Assembly (NCBI GenBank): GCA_963723595.1
Contig: CAVRRQ010000002.1
Coordinates: forward strand, 868,001-932,000
DNA length: 64,000 nt
From: RYN-230 sp963723595
GTDB lineage: Bacteria; Actinomycetota; Actinomycetes; Streptosporangiales; Streptosporangiaceae
Direction of reading: 5' to 3'
Positions 40,746 to 48,860 of the stretch are shown one piece after another; positions within the stretch are counted from its first letter, which is position 1, and each line of letters opens with the position of its first letter. The notes under the pieces were generated by a model. The model did no database searches and was not told the DNA's origin. It was given only the letters and a program-made list of their open reading frames with translations. The position numbers and the translations under genes are program-made.

Positions 40746-41623
40746 GCCTCACCTGCCCGATCCACTGGTTCACCGGCCTGCTCCGCGGCGGACTGCCGCA
40801 ACTGCTGCCAGATCTCCTCGCGCAGGCCCGTGTAGGCGGGGTGCCGCCGGACCTGGGCGATGGTGCGGGGCTGCTCGATGGGCACGAGCACGTCGCGGAC
40901 GATCCGGCCTGGCCGGGTGCCCATCACGATGATCCGGTCCCCCAGCGTGATGGCCTCGTCGATGCTGTGCGTGATGAAGACGATGGTCTGCCGCAGCCGG
41001 TCCCGCAGCGCCAGCAGGTCCTCCTGCAGCACCTCCCGGACCTGGGCGTCCACCGCCGCGAACGGCTCGTCCATGAGCAGCACATCCGGCGCGGTGGCCA
41101 GGGCCCGGGCCAGCCCCGCCCGCTGCTTCATGCCGCCGGACAGCTGGGCCGGGTACTTGCGCTCGTGGCCGGTCAGGCCGACCGTCCGGATGGCGTCGCT
41201 GACCCGGCGCTCCGTCTCGGCCCGGCCGGTCTTGGCCAGGTGCAGCGGGAGGGCCACGTTGCGCTGCACGGTCTTCCACGGGAACAGGCCGAAGTGCTGG
41301 AACACCACGGCCACCCGCCGGTTGGGCCCGGTGACCGGGGCACCGCCGATGCTGACCTGCCCGTGATCGACTTCCGCCAGCCCGGCCATCATGCGCAGCA
41401 GGGTGGTCTTCCCGCATCCGGACGGGCCGACGATGCAGACGAACTGGCCCGTCTCGACGGTCAGGCTGACGTCCTCCAGGACGATCCCGCCCGGGAACCA
41501 CTTGTAGACGCCCCGGCAGTCGATCCGGCCGCTGGCCGCGTCCCGGGCGTCCGGGGCGTCCGGGGCGTCGGCGGCGGCGGGTGGCGCTGCGGCCGGAGTA
41601 CCCGGCAGGGCCCTGTCCGGCAT
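40742..41623 (-). CDS. ABC transporter ATP-binding protein, SsuB/TauB-like
   Basis: A nucleotide-binding subunit of 293 aa. Walker A is GPSGCGKTT, the signature is LSGGMKQRAGLARAL, Walker B is DVLLMDEPFAAVD and the H-loop is IVFITHSIDEA. The N-terminal 30 residues are a low-complexity Ala/Asp/Pro segment. It is the first gene of the leftward operon and energises uptake with the permease and lipoprotein. Confidence 0.95.
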   Translation of the reverse strand: MPDRALPGTPAAAPPAAADAPDAPDARDAASGRIDCRGVYKWFPGGIVLEDVSLTVETGQFVCIVGPSGCGKTTLLRMMAGLAEVDHGQVSIGGAPVTGPNRRVAVVFQHFGLFPWKTVQRNVALPLHLAKTGRAETERRVSDAIRTVGLTGHERKYPAQLSGGMKQRAGLARALATAPDVLLMDEPFAAVDAQVREVLQEDLLALRDRLRQTIVFITHSIDEAITLGDRIIVMGTRPGRIVRDVLVPIEQPRTIAQVRRHPAYTGLREEIWQQLRQSAAEQAGEPVDRAGEA

Positions 41624-41663
41624 CGGCGGCCTCCTTGCCTTCGGTTCACGTACGGTCGTCTAA

Positions 41664-41672
41664 GGTCTGACC
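41664..41672. promoter_or_regulatory. Operator copy 1, GGTCTGACC
   Basis: Perfect palindrome GGTC-T-GACC, extended to GGTCTGACCAC. It lies 15-20 bp downstream of the leftward -10. Same sequence as 41825-41833. FadR-subfamily GntR sites (for example TGGTnnnACCA) look similar. Confidence 0.7.
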
Positions 41673-41687
41673 ACTTTGTGTTCGGGG

Positions 41688-41717
41688 ACACTAGCCAGAT
41701 TGCCGCTCGTGTGTCAA
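41688..41717 (-). promoter_or_regulatory. Leftward promoter for the ABC importer operon
   Basis: On the minus strand, TTGACA (41717-41712), an 18-bp spacer and TAGTGT (41693-41688). Predicted start near 41681. Confidence 0.6.
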
Positions 41718-41775
41718 TAATTTGACCGGCTACGCGCGAGTTTGTCCAGCTGGTACCCCGGTCTCAGGGTCCTGT

Positions 41776-41805
41776 TTGACACACTTTCGGCGCGGGCCCT
41801 ACGGT
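41776..41805 (+). promoter_or_regulatory. Rightward promoter for the UxaA/SuyAB-type operon
   Basis: TTGACA (41776-41781), an 18-bp spacer and TACGGT (41800-41805). Predicted start near 41812, upstream of operator copy 2. Confidence 0.65.
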
Positions 41806-41824
41806 ACGTTTCGGAAACAGAAGA

Positions 41825-41833
41825 GGTCTGACC
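41825..41833. promoter_or_regulatory. Operator copy 2, GGTCTGACC
   Basis: Second perfect GGTCTGACC, also extended to GGTCTGACCAC. It lies between the predicted transcription start and the ggagg ribosome-binding site of the small lyase subunit, so a bound repressor would block initiation or clearance. Confidence 0.7.
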
Positions 41834-41845
41834 ACGGAGGTTTAC

Positions 41846-42160
41846 GTGACTGAACCCGCCTCCTCCCCCGCCGGCGTCAACTTCCTGGCCCACCGCCAGG
41901 GCGACGACGTGGCGGTCGCGGTGCGCGATACCGGCCCGGGCGCGGCCAGCGCCGCCTACCTGGACTCGGGGGACCGTTTCGGGATCACCGCCCGGGACGC
42001 GATCCCGCTCGGGCACAAGATCGCCCTGCGCGACCTGGGCGAGCATGCGGACGTGCTGGAGTACGGCGTGCTCATCGGCCTCACCCGCAGCCCGGTCGCG
42101 GCCGGCGAGCTGGTGCACACCCACAACCTGAGGAGCGCGCGGTGGCAGAAAAGCGTCTGA
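41846..42160 (+). CDS. UxaA/SuyA-type lyase, small (SAF domain) subunit
   Basis: A protein of 104 aa with an SAF (antifreeze-like) domain: VNFLAHRQGDDVAVAVRDTGPG, then GITARDAIPLGHKIALRDLGEHADVLEYGVLIGLT. This is the N-terminal domain of altronate/galactarate dehydratases, split off as a separate small subunit, as in sulfolactate sulfo-lyase SuyA. GTG 41846 follows acggagg. It overlaps the large-subunit gene by 19 bases. It should form a complex with the large subunit. Confidence 0.85.
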   Translation: MTEPASSPAGVNFLAHRQGDDVAVAVRDTGPGAASAAYLDSGDRFGITARDAIPLGHKIALRDLGEHADVLEYGVLIGLTRSPVAAGELVHTHNLRSARWQKSV

Positions 42161-43299
42161 CCGGGTACCGGCGGGCCGACGGCCGGGTCGGGATCCGCAA
42201 TCACGTGCTGATCCTGCCGGTCGACGACCTGTCCAACGCGGCGGCCGAGTCGGTCGCCCGGGCCATCCCGGGCACGCTCGCCCTGCCCCACCCCTACGGC
42301 CGGCTGCAGTTCGGGGCCGACCTGGACCTCTTCTTCCAGACCATGATCGGCACCGGGGCCAACCCGAACGTGGCCGCGGTCGTCGTCATCGGCATCGAGC
42401 CTGCCTGGACCGAGCGGATCGCCAGCGGCATCGCCGAGACCGGCAAGCCCGTGGCCCAGTTCGCCATCGAGCGCCACGGCGACCTGCGCATCCTCGAGAT
42501 GGCCGGGCGCCGCGCCGCCCAGCTGCTGCAGGACGCCAGTGAGCTGACCCGGGTCCCGGTCGAGCGCGCTGAGCTGCTGATGAGCATCAAGTGCGGCGAG
42601 TCCGACACCACCAGCGGCCTGGGCGCCAACCCGGCGACGTCGCAGGCGGTGGACCGGCACCTCGCGGCCGGCGGCACCGTGATCTTCGGCGAGACCACCG
42701 AGCTGACCGGCGGTGAGCACCTGATCGCCGAGCGGTGCGCCACCGACGAGGTGCGCAAGAAGTTCCAGGGGTTCTTCGACGGCTACTTCGCGCTGGTCGA
42801 GCGGACCGGGGCCAACCTGCTCGGCTCGCAGCCGACGCAGGGGAACATCCGCGGTGGCCTGTCCACGATCGAGGAGAAGGCGCTGGGCAACATCCAGAAG
42901 ACCGGGACCGGGCCGGTGGTGGACGCGCTGGCCCCGGCCGAGCGGCCCACCCGGGCCGGGCTCAACTTCATGGACACGTCCTGCGCGGCGGCCGAGTTCA
43001 TCACGCTGACCGCGGCCGCCGGCGCGGTGATCCACCTGTTCCCGACCGGCCAGGGCAACGTGGTCGGCCACCCGGTGGAGCCGGTCATCAAGATCACCGC
43101 CAACCCGCTGACCCAGGCCACGATGAGCGAGCACGTCGATGTGGACGTGTCCGGACTGCTCCAGCTGGACTACGACTTGGCGTCGGCGGGAGACAGGCTG
43201 GAAGATGTGATCGACCGCACAGTCAACGGGCGCCTCACGTGTGCGGAAGCCCTTGGCCACCGGGAGTTCGCGCTGACCCGGCTGCATCCCAGCGCGTAG
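42142..43299 (+). CDS. UxaA/SuyB-type lyase, large subunit
   Basis: A protein of 385 aa of the UxaA/GarD C-terminal family. It begins GYRRADGRVGIRNHVLILPVDDLSN. Conserved blocks are SIKCGESDTTSGLGANPATSQ, IFGETTELTGGEHL, GNIRGGLSTIEEKALGNI, MDTSCAAAEFITLTAAAGAVIHLFPTGQGN, PVIKITANP and EHVDVDVSGLL. Members are iron-dependent acid-sugar dehydratases or, in the two-subunit form of this length, (R)-sulfolactate sulfo-lyase. It catalyses an elimination from a 2- or 3-hydroxy acid. Which of these cannot be settled by eye; an SsuABC-type importer next door and a D-2-hydroxyacid dehydrogenase favour a sulfonate. Confidence 0.85.
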   Translation: MAEKRLTGYRRADGRVGIRNHVLILPVDDLSNAAAESVARAIPGTLALPHPYGRLQFGADLDLFFQTMIGTGANPNVAAVVVIGIEPAWTERIASGIAETGKPVAQFAIERHGDLRILEMAGRRAAQLLQDASELTRVPVERAELLMSIKCGESDTTSGLGANPATSQAVDRHLAAGGTVIFGETTELTGGEHLIAERCATDEVRKKFQGFFDGYFALVERTGANLLGSQPTQGNIRGGLSTIEEKALGNIQKTGTGPVVDALAPAERPTRAGLNFMDTSCAAAEFITLTAAAGAVIHLFPTGQGNVVGHPVEPVIKITANPLTQATMSEHVDVDVSGLLQLDYDLASAGDRLEDVIDRTVNGRLTCAEALGHREFALTRLHPSA

Positions 43300-43307
43300 G
43301 AGTCAGC

Positions 43308-44084
43308 ATGCCCGATCAGCCCGCCGGCCAGACCGGTTCAGGGGCGCCCGCGGTCGGCTGGCGGTGGATGGGCTCCACCGAGCCGCTGTTCCTGCGCGTC
43401 GCGGAGCAGATCGAGCGGTTCGTGGCGGGCAACGGGCTGGCCCCGGGTGACCGGCTGCCGGGGGAACGCGAGCTGTGCGAGCTGCTCGGGGTGAGCCGGG
43501 CCTCGGTCCGCGAGGCGCTGCGGTCGCTGGAAACCCGCGGCCTGGTCCGGGTCCGGCACGGCAAGGGCGTGTTCGTGGCCGCGCCCGACGAGGGTGAGCG
43601 GGCCCTGCAGCGGTTCTCCCGGCTGCGCGAGGTCGGCCTGGAGGAGCTGTTCGCCATGCGCGAGGTGCTGGAGGTGCCCGCCGCGGGCTGGGCGGCCACC
43701 GAGGCCAGTGACGAGCAGCTGGCCAGCCTGATCGCCACGTTCGAGCAGCACGAGAAGGCGGTACGGAGCCAGGCCGGCCCGGAGCAGCTGCGGGTGGTGG
43801 ACGCCCGGCTGCACCTGCAGATCGCCGAGTACGCGAACAACCGGTTCCTGACCATGACCCAGTCGCTCCTGCAGGAGATGCTGGGCCGCAGCATGGACAC
43901 CACCCTGTCGGTCGCGGGGCGGCCGGCCCGGTCGGTGCGCGAGCACGCCGAGATCGTCAACGCGCTGGCCGCGCACGACCCCGCGCGGGCCCGGGCCGCG
44001 GCCCGGCGGCACATCCGCAGCGCGCGGCGGGCCGCGCTGCGCCGGGTGGCCGAAGAGCGGCAGCCGCCCGTCCCGCCGGACTGA
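43308..44084 (+). CDS. FadR-subfamily GntR transcriptional regulator
   Basis: A regulator of 258 aa. The winged HTH shows RVAEQIERFVAGNGLAPGDRLPGERELCELLGVSRASVREALRSLETRGLV, then VRHGKGVFV. The C-terminal FCD helical domain has the metal-binding Asp and His residues (VVDARLHLQIAEYANNRFLT, then VREHAEIVNAL). FCD domains bind organic acids, often through a metal. ATG 43308 follows taggag, 8 bp after the lyase stop, so it is the last gene of the rightward operon. The two GGTCTGACC palindromes in the divergent promoter are its most probable operators. Confidence 0.93.
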   Translation: MPDQPAGQTGSGAPAVGWRWMGSTEPLFLRVAEQIERFVAGNGLAPGDRLPGERELCELLGVSRASVREALRSLETRGLVRVRHGKGVFVAAPDEGERALQRFSRLREVGLEELFAMREVLEVPAAGWAATEASDEQLASLIATFEQHEKAVRSQAGPEQLRVVDARLHLQIAEYANNRFLTMTQSLLQEMLGRSMDTTLSVAGRPARSVREHAEIVNALAAHDPARARAAARRHIRSARRAALRRVAEERQPPVPPD

Positions 44085-44116
44085 CTGGCCGGGACTGGCG
44101 GGCGGACGGGGCTGGG

Positions 44117-44133
44117 CTGAGCCGGCGGCTCAG
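44117..44133. terminator. Bidirectional hairpin between FadR regulator and aquaporin genes
   Basis: Perfect 7-bp stem CTGAGCC / GGCTCAG with a 3-base loop. It overlaps the aquaporin stop codon at 44130-44132. Confidence 0.6.
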
Positions 44134-44900
44134 TCCGGGAGGCGTTCCGCCGCGCCAGCCTCCGCGAGCTCGGCCTGCTCCACATCCACCGAACCGGGGG
44201 TCGGCGGGAAGAGGACCCAGTGCAGGCCGGCCGCGACCGCCCCGCCCACCAGCGGCGCCACGATGAACAGCCACACCTGGCTGAGCGCGGTGCCGCCTAC
44301 GATCAGCGCGGGCCCGAGGCTGCGCGCCGGGTTCACCGAGGTCCCGGTGATCGGGATGCCGATGAGGTGGACCACGGTCAGCGACAGCCCGATGACCATT
44401 CCCGCGGTGGCCGTGTTGCCGAGCTTGCCGGTCACCCCGAGGACCACGAACACGAACAGCGCGGTCAGCACCACCTCGGCCAGGAACGCGCCGCCCACCC
44501 CGATGTGGATGTCGGACGCGGCCCCCCAGCCGTTGGTGCCCAGCCCCGTCACCGACCGGCTGTACCCGGGCGAGGAGGAGAACATCGCCCACAGCAGCAG
44601 GGCGCCGAGGATGCCGCCGATGAACTGCGCGATCCAGTACCCGGCCGCCTCGGCCAGCGAGATCCGCCGGGCGAGCCAGACGCCGAGCGTGACAGCCGGA
44701 TTGACGTGGCACCCCGAGATCGGGCCGAGCACGTACGCCAGGGCCAGCAGCACCAGGCCGAAGGCGAGCGCCGTGGCCACCACGCCGGCCGCGATGCTGC
44801 CGCCGTCGAACTTGAACCCGAAGTCCAGGGTCGCGACCCCGACCCCGAAGAAGACGAGCAGCCCGGTCCCGAGCAGCTCCGCGACATATCTACGCAACAT
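44130..44900 (-). CDS. Aquaporin / MIP-family channel
   Basis: A six-helix major intrinsic protein of 256 aa. The two half-helix motifs are GCHVNPAVTLGVW and GTSVNPARSLGPAL. The start MLRRYVAELLGTGLLVFFGVG is the AqpZ-type first helix. The second helix reads ALAFGLVLLALAYVLGPISG. A loop of about 30 residues before the fourth helix is longer than in AqpZ. Water or small-neutral-solute passage is expected. ATG 44900 is chosen; the frame is open to 44978 without similarity. Confidence 0.92.
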   Translation of the reverse strand: MLRRYVAELLGTGLLVFFGVGVATLDFGFKFDGGSIAAGVVATALAFGLVLLALAYVLGPISGCHVNPAVTLGVWLARRISLAEAAGYWIAQFIGGILGALLLWAMFSSSPGYSRSVTGLGTNGWGAASDIHIGVGGAFLAEVVLTALFVFVVLGVTGKLGNTATAGMVIGLSLTVVHLIGIPITGTSVNPARSLGPALIVGGTALSQVWLFIVAPLVGGAVAAGLHWVLFPPTPGSVDVEQAELAEAGAAERLPD

Positions 44901-45088
44901 CGTTTCGACCCCCCGCGTCACTGTAGGCAGATGACCCGTAACCTGCAATACGGTGCCAAACCCTCCGTGGGTTGCCACCTGACCGTCCGGCTCAGGGTTC
45001 CCCCAGCTCAGGTGGGTGGTGATTCCGTGCCGCGCCCGCTTCGGCGTTCACGTGACATTTACGCCCTGTTCCCCGGCCGGCTGACCGG

Positions 45089-45730
45089 TCAGCCGAGGTC
45101 CCCGGTCAGGTAACGGTCCAGGGTGGGGCCCACCGCCGCGGCCAGCTCGGCCCGGTCCGCCTCGGCCAGCGGTTCCAGGCCGAGCACCTGCCGGGCCAGC
45201 CCCAGCCCGACCACCTGGCTGGCTACCAGCGCGGCCCGGAACCGGGCCTGCGCCGGGTCGGCCGTCTGCGCGGCCGCCGATAGCCGGCCCACGATGGCCT
45301 CGGTGACGAACTCACGGAGCATGACCAGCGCGGGCTCGCTGGTGGCCGCGGAGCGGAGCAGGCCCAGGAACATGTCCCGGATCTCGGCCACGTCCCAGGC
45401 GCCCAGCACGGTCAGGACGAGCTGCTCACCCAGGCTGCCCCCGGGCTCGGCCGCCCGGGCGGCCAGCACGGAGCTGATCAGCTCACCCGGCACCACCGGC
45501 AGCCTCATGGCCGCGGCGAACAGGCGCTCCTTGGTGCCGTAGAAGTGATGCACGAGCGCCGGGTCCACCCCCGCGTCCGCGGCGATGCCGCGGATCGTGG
45601 CGCCGTCGTAGCCATGCGCGGCGAACCGTTTCCGTGCGGCATCCAGGATCGCCCCCCGGGTGCCGCTGTCTCCGCCACGGCGACCCGTGCGTCCCGGTCG
45701 ATCCGTGCGCCCGGAGCTCTCGCTCGTCAC
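45089..45730 (-). CDS. TetR-family repressor of an ABC exporter
   Basis: A repressor of 213 aa. The HTH is GAILDAARKRFAAHGYDGATIRGIAADAGVDPALVHHFYGTKERLF. The rest is a helical ligand-binding domain (AWDVAEIRDMFLGLLRSAATSEPALVMLREFV). GTG 45730 overlaps the preceding ATPase stop (GTGA), so it ends the operon permease-ATPase-ATPase-tetR. The 20-bp palindrome at 48635-48654 in the operon promoter is its probable site. Confidence 0.93.
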   Translation of the reverse strand: MTSESSGRTDRPGRTGRRGGDSGTRGAILDAARKRFAAHGYDGATIRGIAADAGVDPALVHHFYGTKERLFAAAMRLPVVPGELISSVLAARAAEPGGSLGEQLVLTVLGAWDVAEIRDMFLGLLRSAATSEPALVMLREFVTEAIVGRLSAAAQTADPAQARFRAALVASQVVGLGLARQVLGLEPLAEADRAELAAAVGPTLDRYLTGDLG

Positions 45731-46628
45731 CCGGCCTCCGGCCGGGCCGGGGTGCGGGCCCGGCCGCAGGCCCCCACGGTGAGCTCGAAGAAGCGTTCTT
45801 CCAGCGTGGCCGGGGCCTCGGTGACCCGCGCGGTCACCGTCCCCAGGGCCTGCCGGACGTCGGCGGGGCTGGCGCCGGGCACGCGCAGCGCCCGGCCCGC
45901 CAGCGCGACCGGGAGCCCGGCCGCGTCCAGGGCGGCGAACACCGCGGCCCAGTCGCCGGTATGAACCACGCTGACCCGCGCGTCCCCGGTGATCTGCGCC
46001 GCCGTGCCTGCGGCGACTACCCGTCCCTCGGCCATGATCACCAGTCTGCCGCACTCCCCCGCCTCGTCCATGTAGTGCGTGGTGACCAGCACCCCGGCGC
46101 CGGCCTGGCCGCGCCGGTGATCGTCTCCCACAGCCGGGCGCGGGCCAGCGGGTCCACGCCCGACGTGGGCTCGTCCAGGACGAGCAGGTCCGGCCGGTGG
46201 GCCAGGGCCCCGGCGAAGGCGACCCGTCGCTGCACGCCGAGCGGGAGATCGCCGGCCAGCACCCGGCGGTAGCCACGCAGCGATTCCGGCAGCCCGGCGC
46301 CGGCGCCGCGGCCGAACACGGACGCCGAGAAGGCCAGGTTCTCGGCGGCCGTGAGGTCGTCGTACAGGCCCAGGCCCTGCGGCACGTACCCGACGCGCCG
46401 CCGGGCCTCGCGCGACGGAGGCCCGCCGAACAGCCGGACTTCTCCGGCGGTCGCGGGCAGCAGCCCGAGCAGCATCCGGATCAGCGTGGTCTTGCCGGCC
46501 CCGTTGGCGCCCAGCAGGCCGACCACCTCACCCCGGCCCAGCTGGAGATCCACGCCGTCCACCGCCGTGAAGCCGCCGAACCGCCGGCTCACCGCCCGGC
46601 ACTCGGCGATGGGGGCGTTCCCGGCCAT
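45727..46628 (-). CDS. ABC exporter ATPase 2, frameshifted near 46108
   Basis: An ABC ATPase of about 300 aa, read in two frames. The first, 46628 to about 46100, has Walker A GANGAGKTT, a degenerate signature DLPLGVQRRVAFAGALAHRP, and Walker B DLLVLDEPTSGVDP. In the second frame the H-loop VLVTTHYMDEAGECGRL follows and the C-terminal regulatory domain ends at 45727. One base appears lost in the GC-rich stretch ggcgcggccaggccgg near 46108. The LPLG signature is that of the second NBD of YbhF-like exporters. It would pair with ATPase 1 (upstream, ATGA overlap) on the membrane subunit. Confidence 0.8.
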
Positions 46629-47509
46629 CAGCGGTCCTTCCCGGTCAGCGCCGCGTGGTCACCGGCGGGGCCGCCCCCGAGCTCCCGGGCCAGGATCGCG
46701 ACCGTGACCGCGTCCTGCAGGTCCGGCTGGACCGGCTCCGCGTCCGGCGCCGCGGCTTCCCCGTCCGGCGCCCAGATCCGCCACCGGCCGTCCCGCCGCC
46801 AGGACCGCGGGCCGGCCGGGCCGCCCGGCCGGCCGGCGGCGGCCCAGAGACGGCCGGGCATCGCGGCGGCGATCTGCTCCGGCGAGCCCGCGGCGAGCTC
46901 CTGCCCCTCCGCGAGGACCAGCACGTGCGCGGCGCGTTCCGCCTCGTCGAGGTAGCTGGTGGCGACGACCACCGCGGCCCCGCCGGCCGCGGCCCGCGCG
47001 GTCAGCGACCACAGGCCGGCCCGGCTGACCGGGTCCACCCCGGTGGTCGGCTCGTCGAGCACGAGCAGGGCCGGGTGGTGCAGCATCGCGGCGATGACGC
47101 CCAGCTTCTGGCGCATCCCGCCGGACAGCTTCCCGGCCAGCCGGTCCCGCGCGGCCAGCAGCCCGGCCCGCTCCAGGTAATCCCGGATGCGCGGCCCGGC
47201 CACCGCCGCCGGCATCTGGTACGCCGCCGCCCGGAAGGCCAGGTTCTCGGCCACGGTCAGGTCCGGGTAGGTGCCCGAGCCGGCGGCCAGATAGCCGGTC
47301 CGTATCTGCGGGGGACGCGCGATCGTGCCCTCGCTGGCCCCGATGGCGCCGGCGAGGCAGCGCAGCAGCGTGGTCCGGCCCGCGCCGTCCCCGCCGACCA
47401 CCGCGCTCACCTGGCCGGGGAGCGCCCGGAACGTGACCTGGTCCAGGGCCAGCCGGCGCCCGTAACGGACGCTCAGGGCGCGGGTGCCCCACCCATCCGG
47501 GGAGCTCAC
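46628..47509 (-). CDS. ABC exporter ATPase 1, with Walker A Lys replaced by Arg
   Basis: An ABC ATPase of 293 aa. Walker A reads VVGGDGAGRTTLLRCLAG, so arginine stands where the catalytic lysine normally is. The signature KLSGGMRQKLGV and Walker B ALLVLDEPTTGVDP are canonical, and the H-loop is replaced (VVVATSYLDEAERA). A C-terminal extension of about 80 residues follows. GTG 47509 overlaps the permease stop. It likely pairs with ATPase 2, giving one canonical and one degenerate ATP site. Confidence 0.85.
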   Translation of the reverse strand: MSSPDGWGTRALSVRYGRRLALDQVTFRALPGQVSAVVGGDGAGRTTLLRCLAGAIGASEGTIARPPQIRTGYLAAGSGTYPDLTVAENLAFRAAAYQMPAAVAGPRIRDYLERAGLLAARDRLAGKLSGGMRQKLGVIAAMLHHPALLVLDEPTTGVDPVSRAGLWSLTARAAAGGAAVVVATSYLDEAERAAHVLVLAEGQELAAGSPEQIAAAMPGRLWAAAGRPGGPAGPRSWRRDGRWRIWAPDGEAAAPDAEPVQPDLQDAVTVAILARELGGGPAGDHAALTGKDR

Positions 47510-48597
47510 CGGGTCCCCGCCACGGCCGCGGCCGCCGGGTCCCGGTCTCCTGCCGCGCCGGGCGCCGCCGCCCGGCCGCTGCGCCCGCCGCCGGACCCGG
47601 CCGGGCTGAGGTAGCTGCGGAAGCGCAGCATCGCGAGGGTCATCACGGCCAGGCCGAGCAGGGCCAGGAACAGCAGCGGCGGCCAGAGCGGCCCGATGGG
47701 CTCGGCCCGCAGCATGACCCCGCGGGAGATCTCGTTGAAGTAGGTGAGCGGCAGGATGTAGGAGATCCAGCGCACCCCGGCCGCGATCGAGGACAGCGGG
47801 AAGATCAGCCCGGACAGCAGCACCTGGGGCAGGGTGAACATGAACGCCAGCTGGATGGCCTGGCCCTGGTTCTCGGACACGCTGGAAATCAGGACGCCGA
47901 TACCGAGCGTGACGAACAGGAAGAGCAGGGCGCCCAGCGCGAACACCGCGTACGAGCCACGGAACGGCACCCCGAACAGGGCCACGCCGACCGCGAGCAC
48001 AACGGCCAGGTCCGCGGCGGCCACCGCGAAGTACGGGACGATCTTGCCCAGGAACACGTCCCGGGGCCGCAGCGGCATCACCGCGAGCTGTTCCAGCGTC
48101 CCGGTCTGCCGTTCCCGGACGACGCCGAGGCTGGTGATGATGATGCCGACGAACACCAGGACCACCCCGGCCAGACCCGGGATCATGATGTCGGCCGTCT
48201 TCAGCCCGGGGTTGTAGAGGACCCTGACCTGGGGGGCCGGAGCGCCGCGGGCCTGCAGCGCGGCGAGCGCCGCCTTGGCCGTGAACAGCTGGCTGCCGTC
48301 GATCAGGATGACGGACTTCGTGCCTGTGACCACGGCCACGGCGGCGTGGCCGTCGCGCAGCTCGTCCTGGGCCCAGGCGGCACCCTCGGCCGGAGCCCGC
48401 CGCACGACGTGGAACGGCGCGCGCAGCGGCGCCTGTGCGGCCCGCGGGCCGGCCACCACGGCCGGGACCGAGGACACGTCGAAGCTGGCCGCGTAGCCGA
48501 ACACCACCAGCAGCACCACCGGCAGCACGATCATCATCGCCAGCGTGCGCCGGTCGCGGCGCAGCTGCCGGAACTCTTTCACGATCATCGCCCACAT
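47506..48597 (-). CDS. ABC-2 type exporter permease
   Basis: A membrane protein of 363 aa. One N-terminal helix (RTLAMMIVLPVVLLVVFGYA) is followed by a 120-residue extracytoplasmic domain, then five helices around DIMIPGLAGVVLVFVGIIITSLGVVRERQTGTLEQLAVMPLRPRDVFLGKI, which is the ABC-2 (YhhJ/YbhR) signature with the coupling segment. It is the only permease in the operon, so it may form a homodimer. Drugs or lipids are likely substrates. ATG 48597 follows CGGAGGAGG. Confidence 0.9.
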   Translation of the reverse strand: MWAMIVKEFRQLRRDRRTLAMMIVLPVVLLVVFGYAASFDVSSVPAVVAGPRAAQAPLRAPFHVVRRAPAEGAAWAQDELRDGHAAVAVVTGTKSVILIDGSQLFTAKAALAALQARGAPAPQVRVLYNPGLKTADIMIPGLAGVVLVFVGIIITSLGVVRERQTGTLEQLAVMPLRPRDVFLGKIVPYFAVAAADLAVVLAVGVALFGVPFRGSYAVFALGALLFLFVTLGIGVLISSVSENQGQAIQLAFMFTLPQVLLSGLIFPLSSIAAGVRWISYILPLTYFNEISRGVMLRAEPIGPLWPPLLFLALLGLAVMTLAMLRFRSYLSPAGSGGGRSGRAAAPGAAGDRDPAAAAVAGTR

Positions 48598-48634
48598 GGG
48601 CGGCCTCCTCCGGGAGCCGGATTGCCCGGCACGT

Positions 48635-48654
48635 AATTCATCGTGTGATGAATT
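48635..48654. promoter_or_regulatory. 20-bp TetR operator
   Basis: AATTCATC-GTGT-GATGAATT, perfect 8-bp arms. It overlaps the -10 of the exporter promoter, so binding would block RNA polymerase. Confidence 0.75.
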
Positions 48655-48679
48655 CTACGCCCGGTGAATTCCGCGTCAA
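48652..48679 (-). promoter_or_regulatory. Promoter of the ABC exporter operon
   Basis: On the minus strand: TTGACG (48679-48674), a 16-bp spacer and TAGAAT (48657-48652). The operator covers the -10. Confidence 0.65.
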
Positions 48680-48860
48680 CGGTGTGCCGGAGGAAGGGCG
48701 CCGGCCGGGAATCCCCGGCTGGCGTTCTTCCGGGATGTTCACCCCGGCCGCGTGTTCGCGGGCGGCGTTGTTCACCGGGCGCGTGTCACCTGGCTGTGTG
48801 GTCACCCGCCGGGGTGGCCGCCGTCTCGCCCCATCGGCGCGGATCTGGTTCGGTAGGGGC

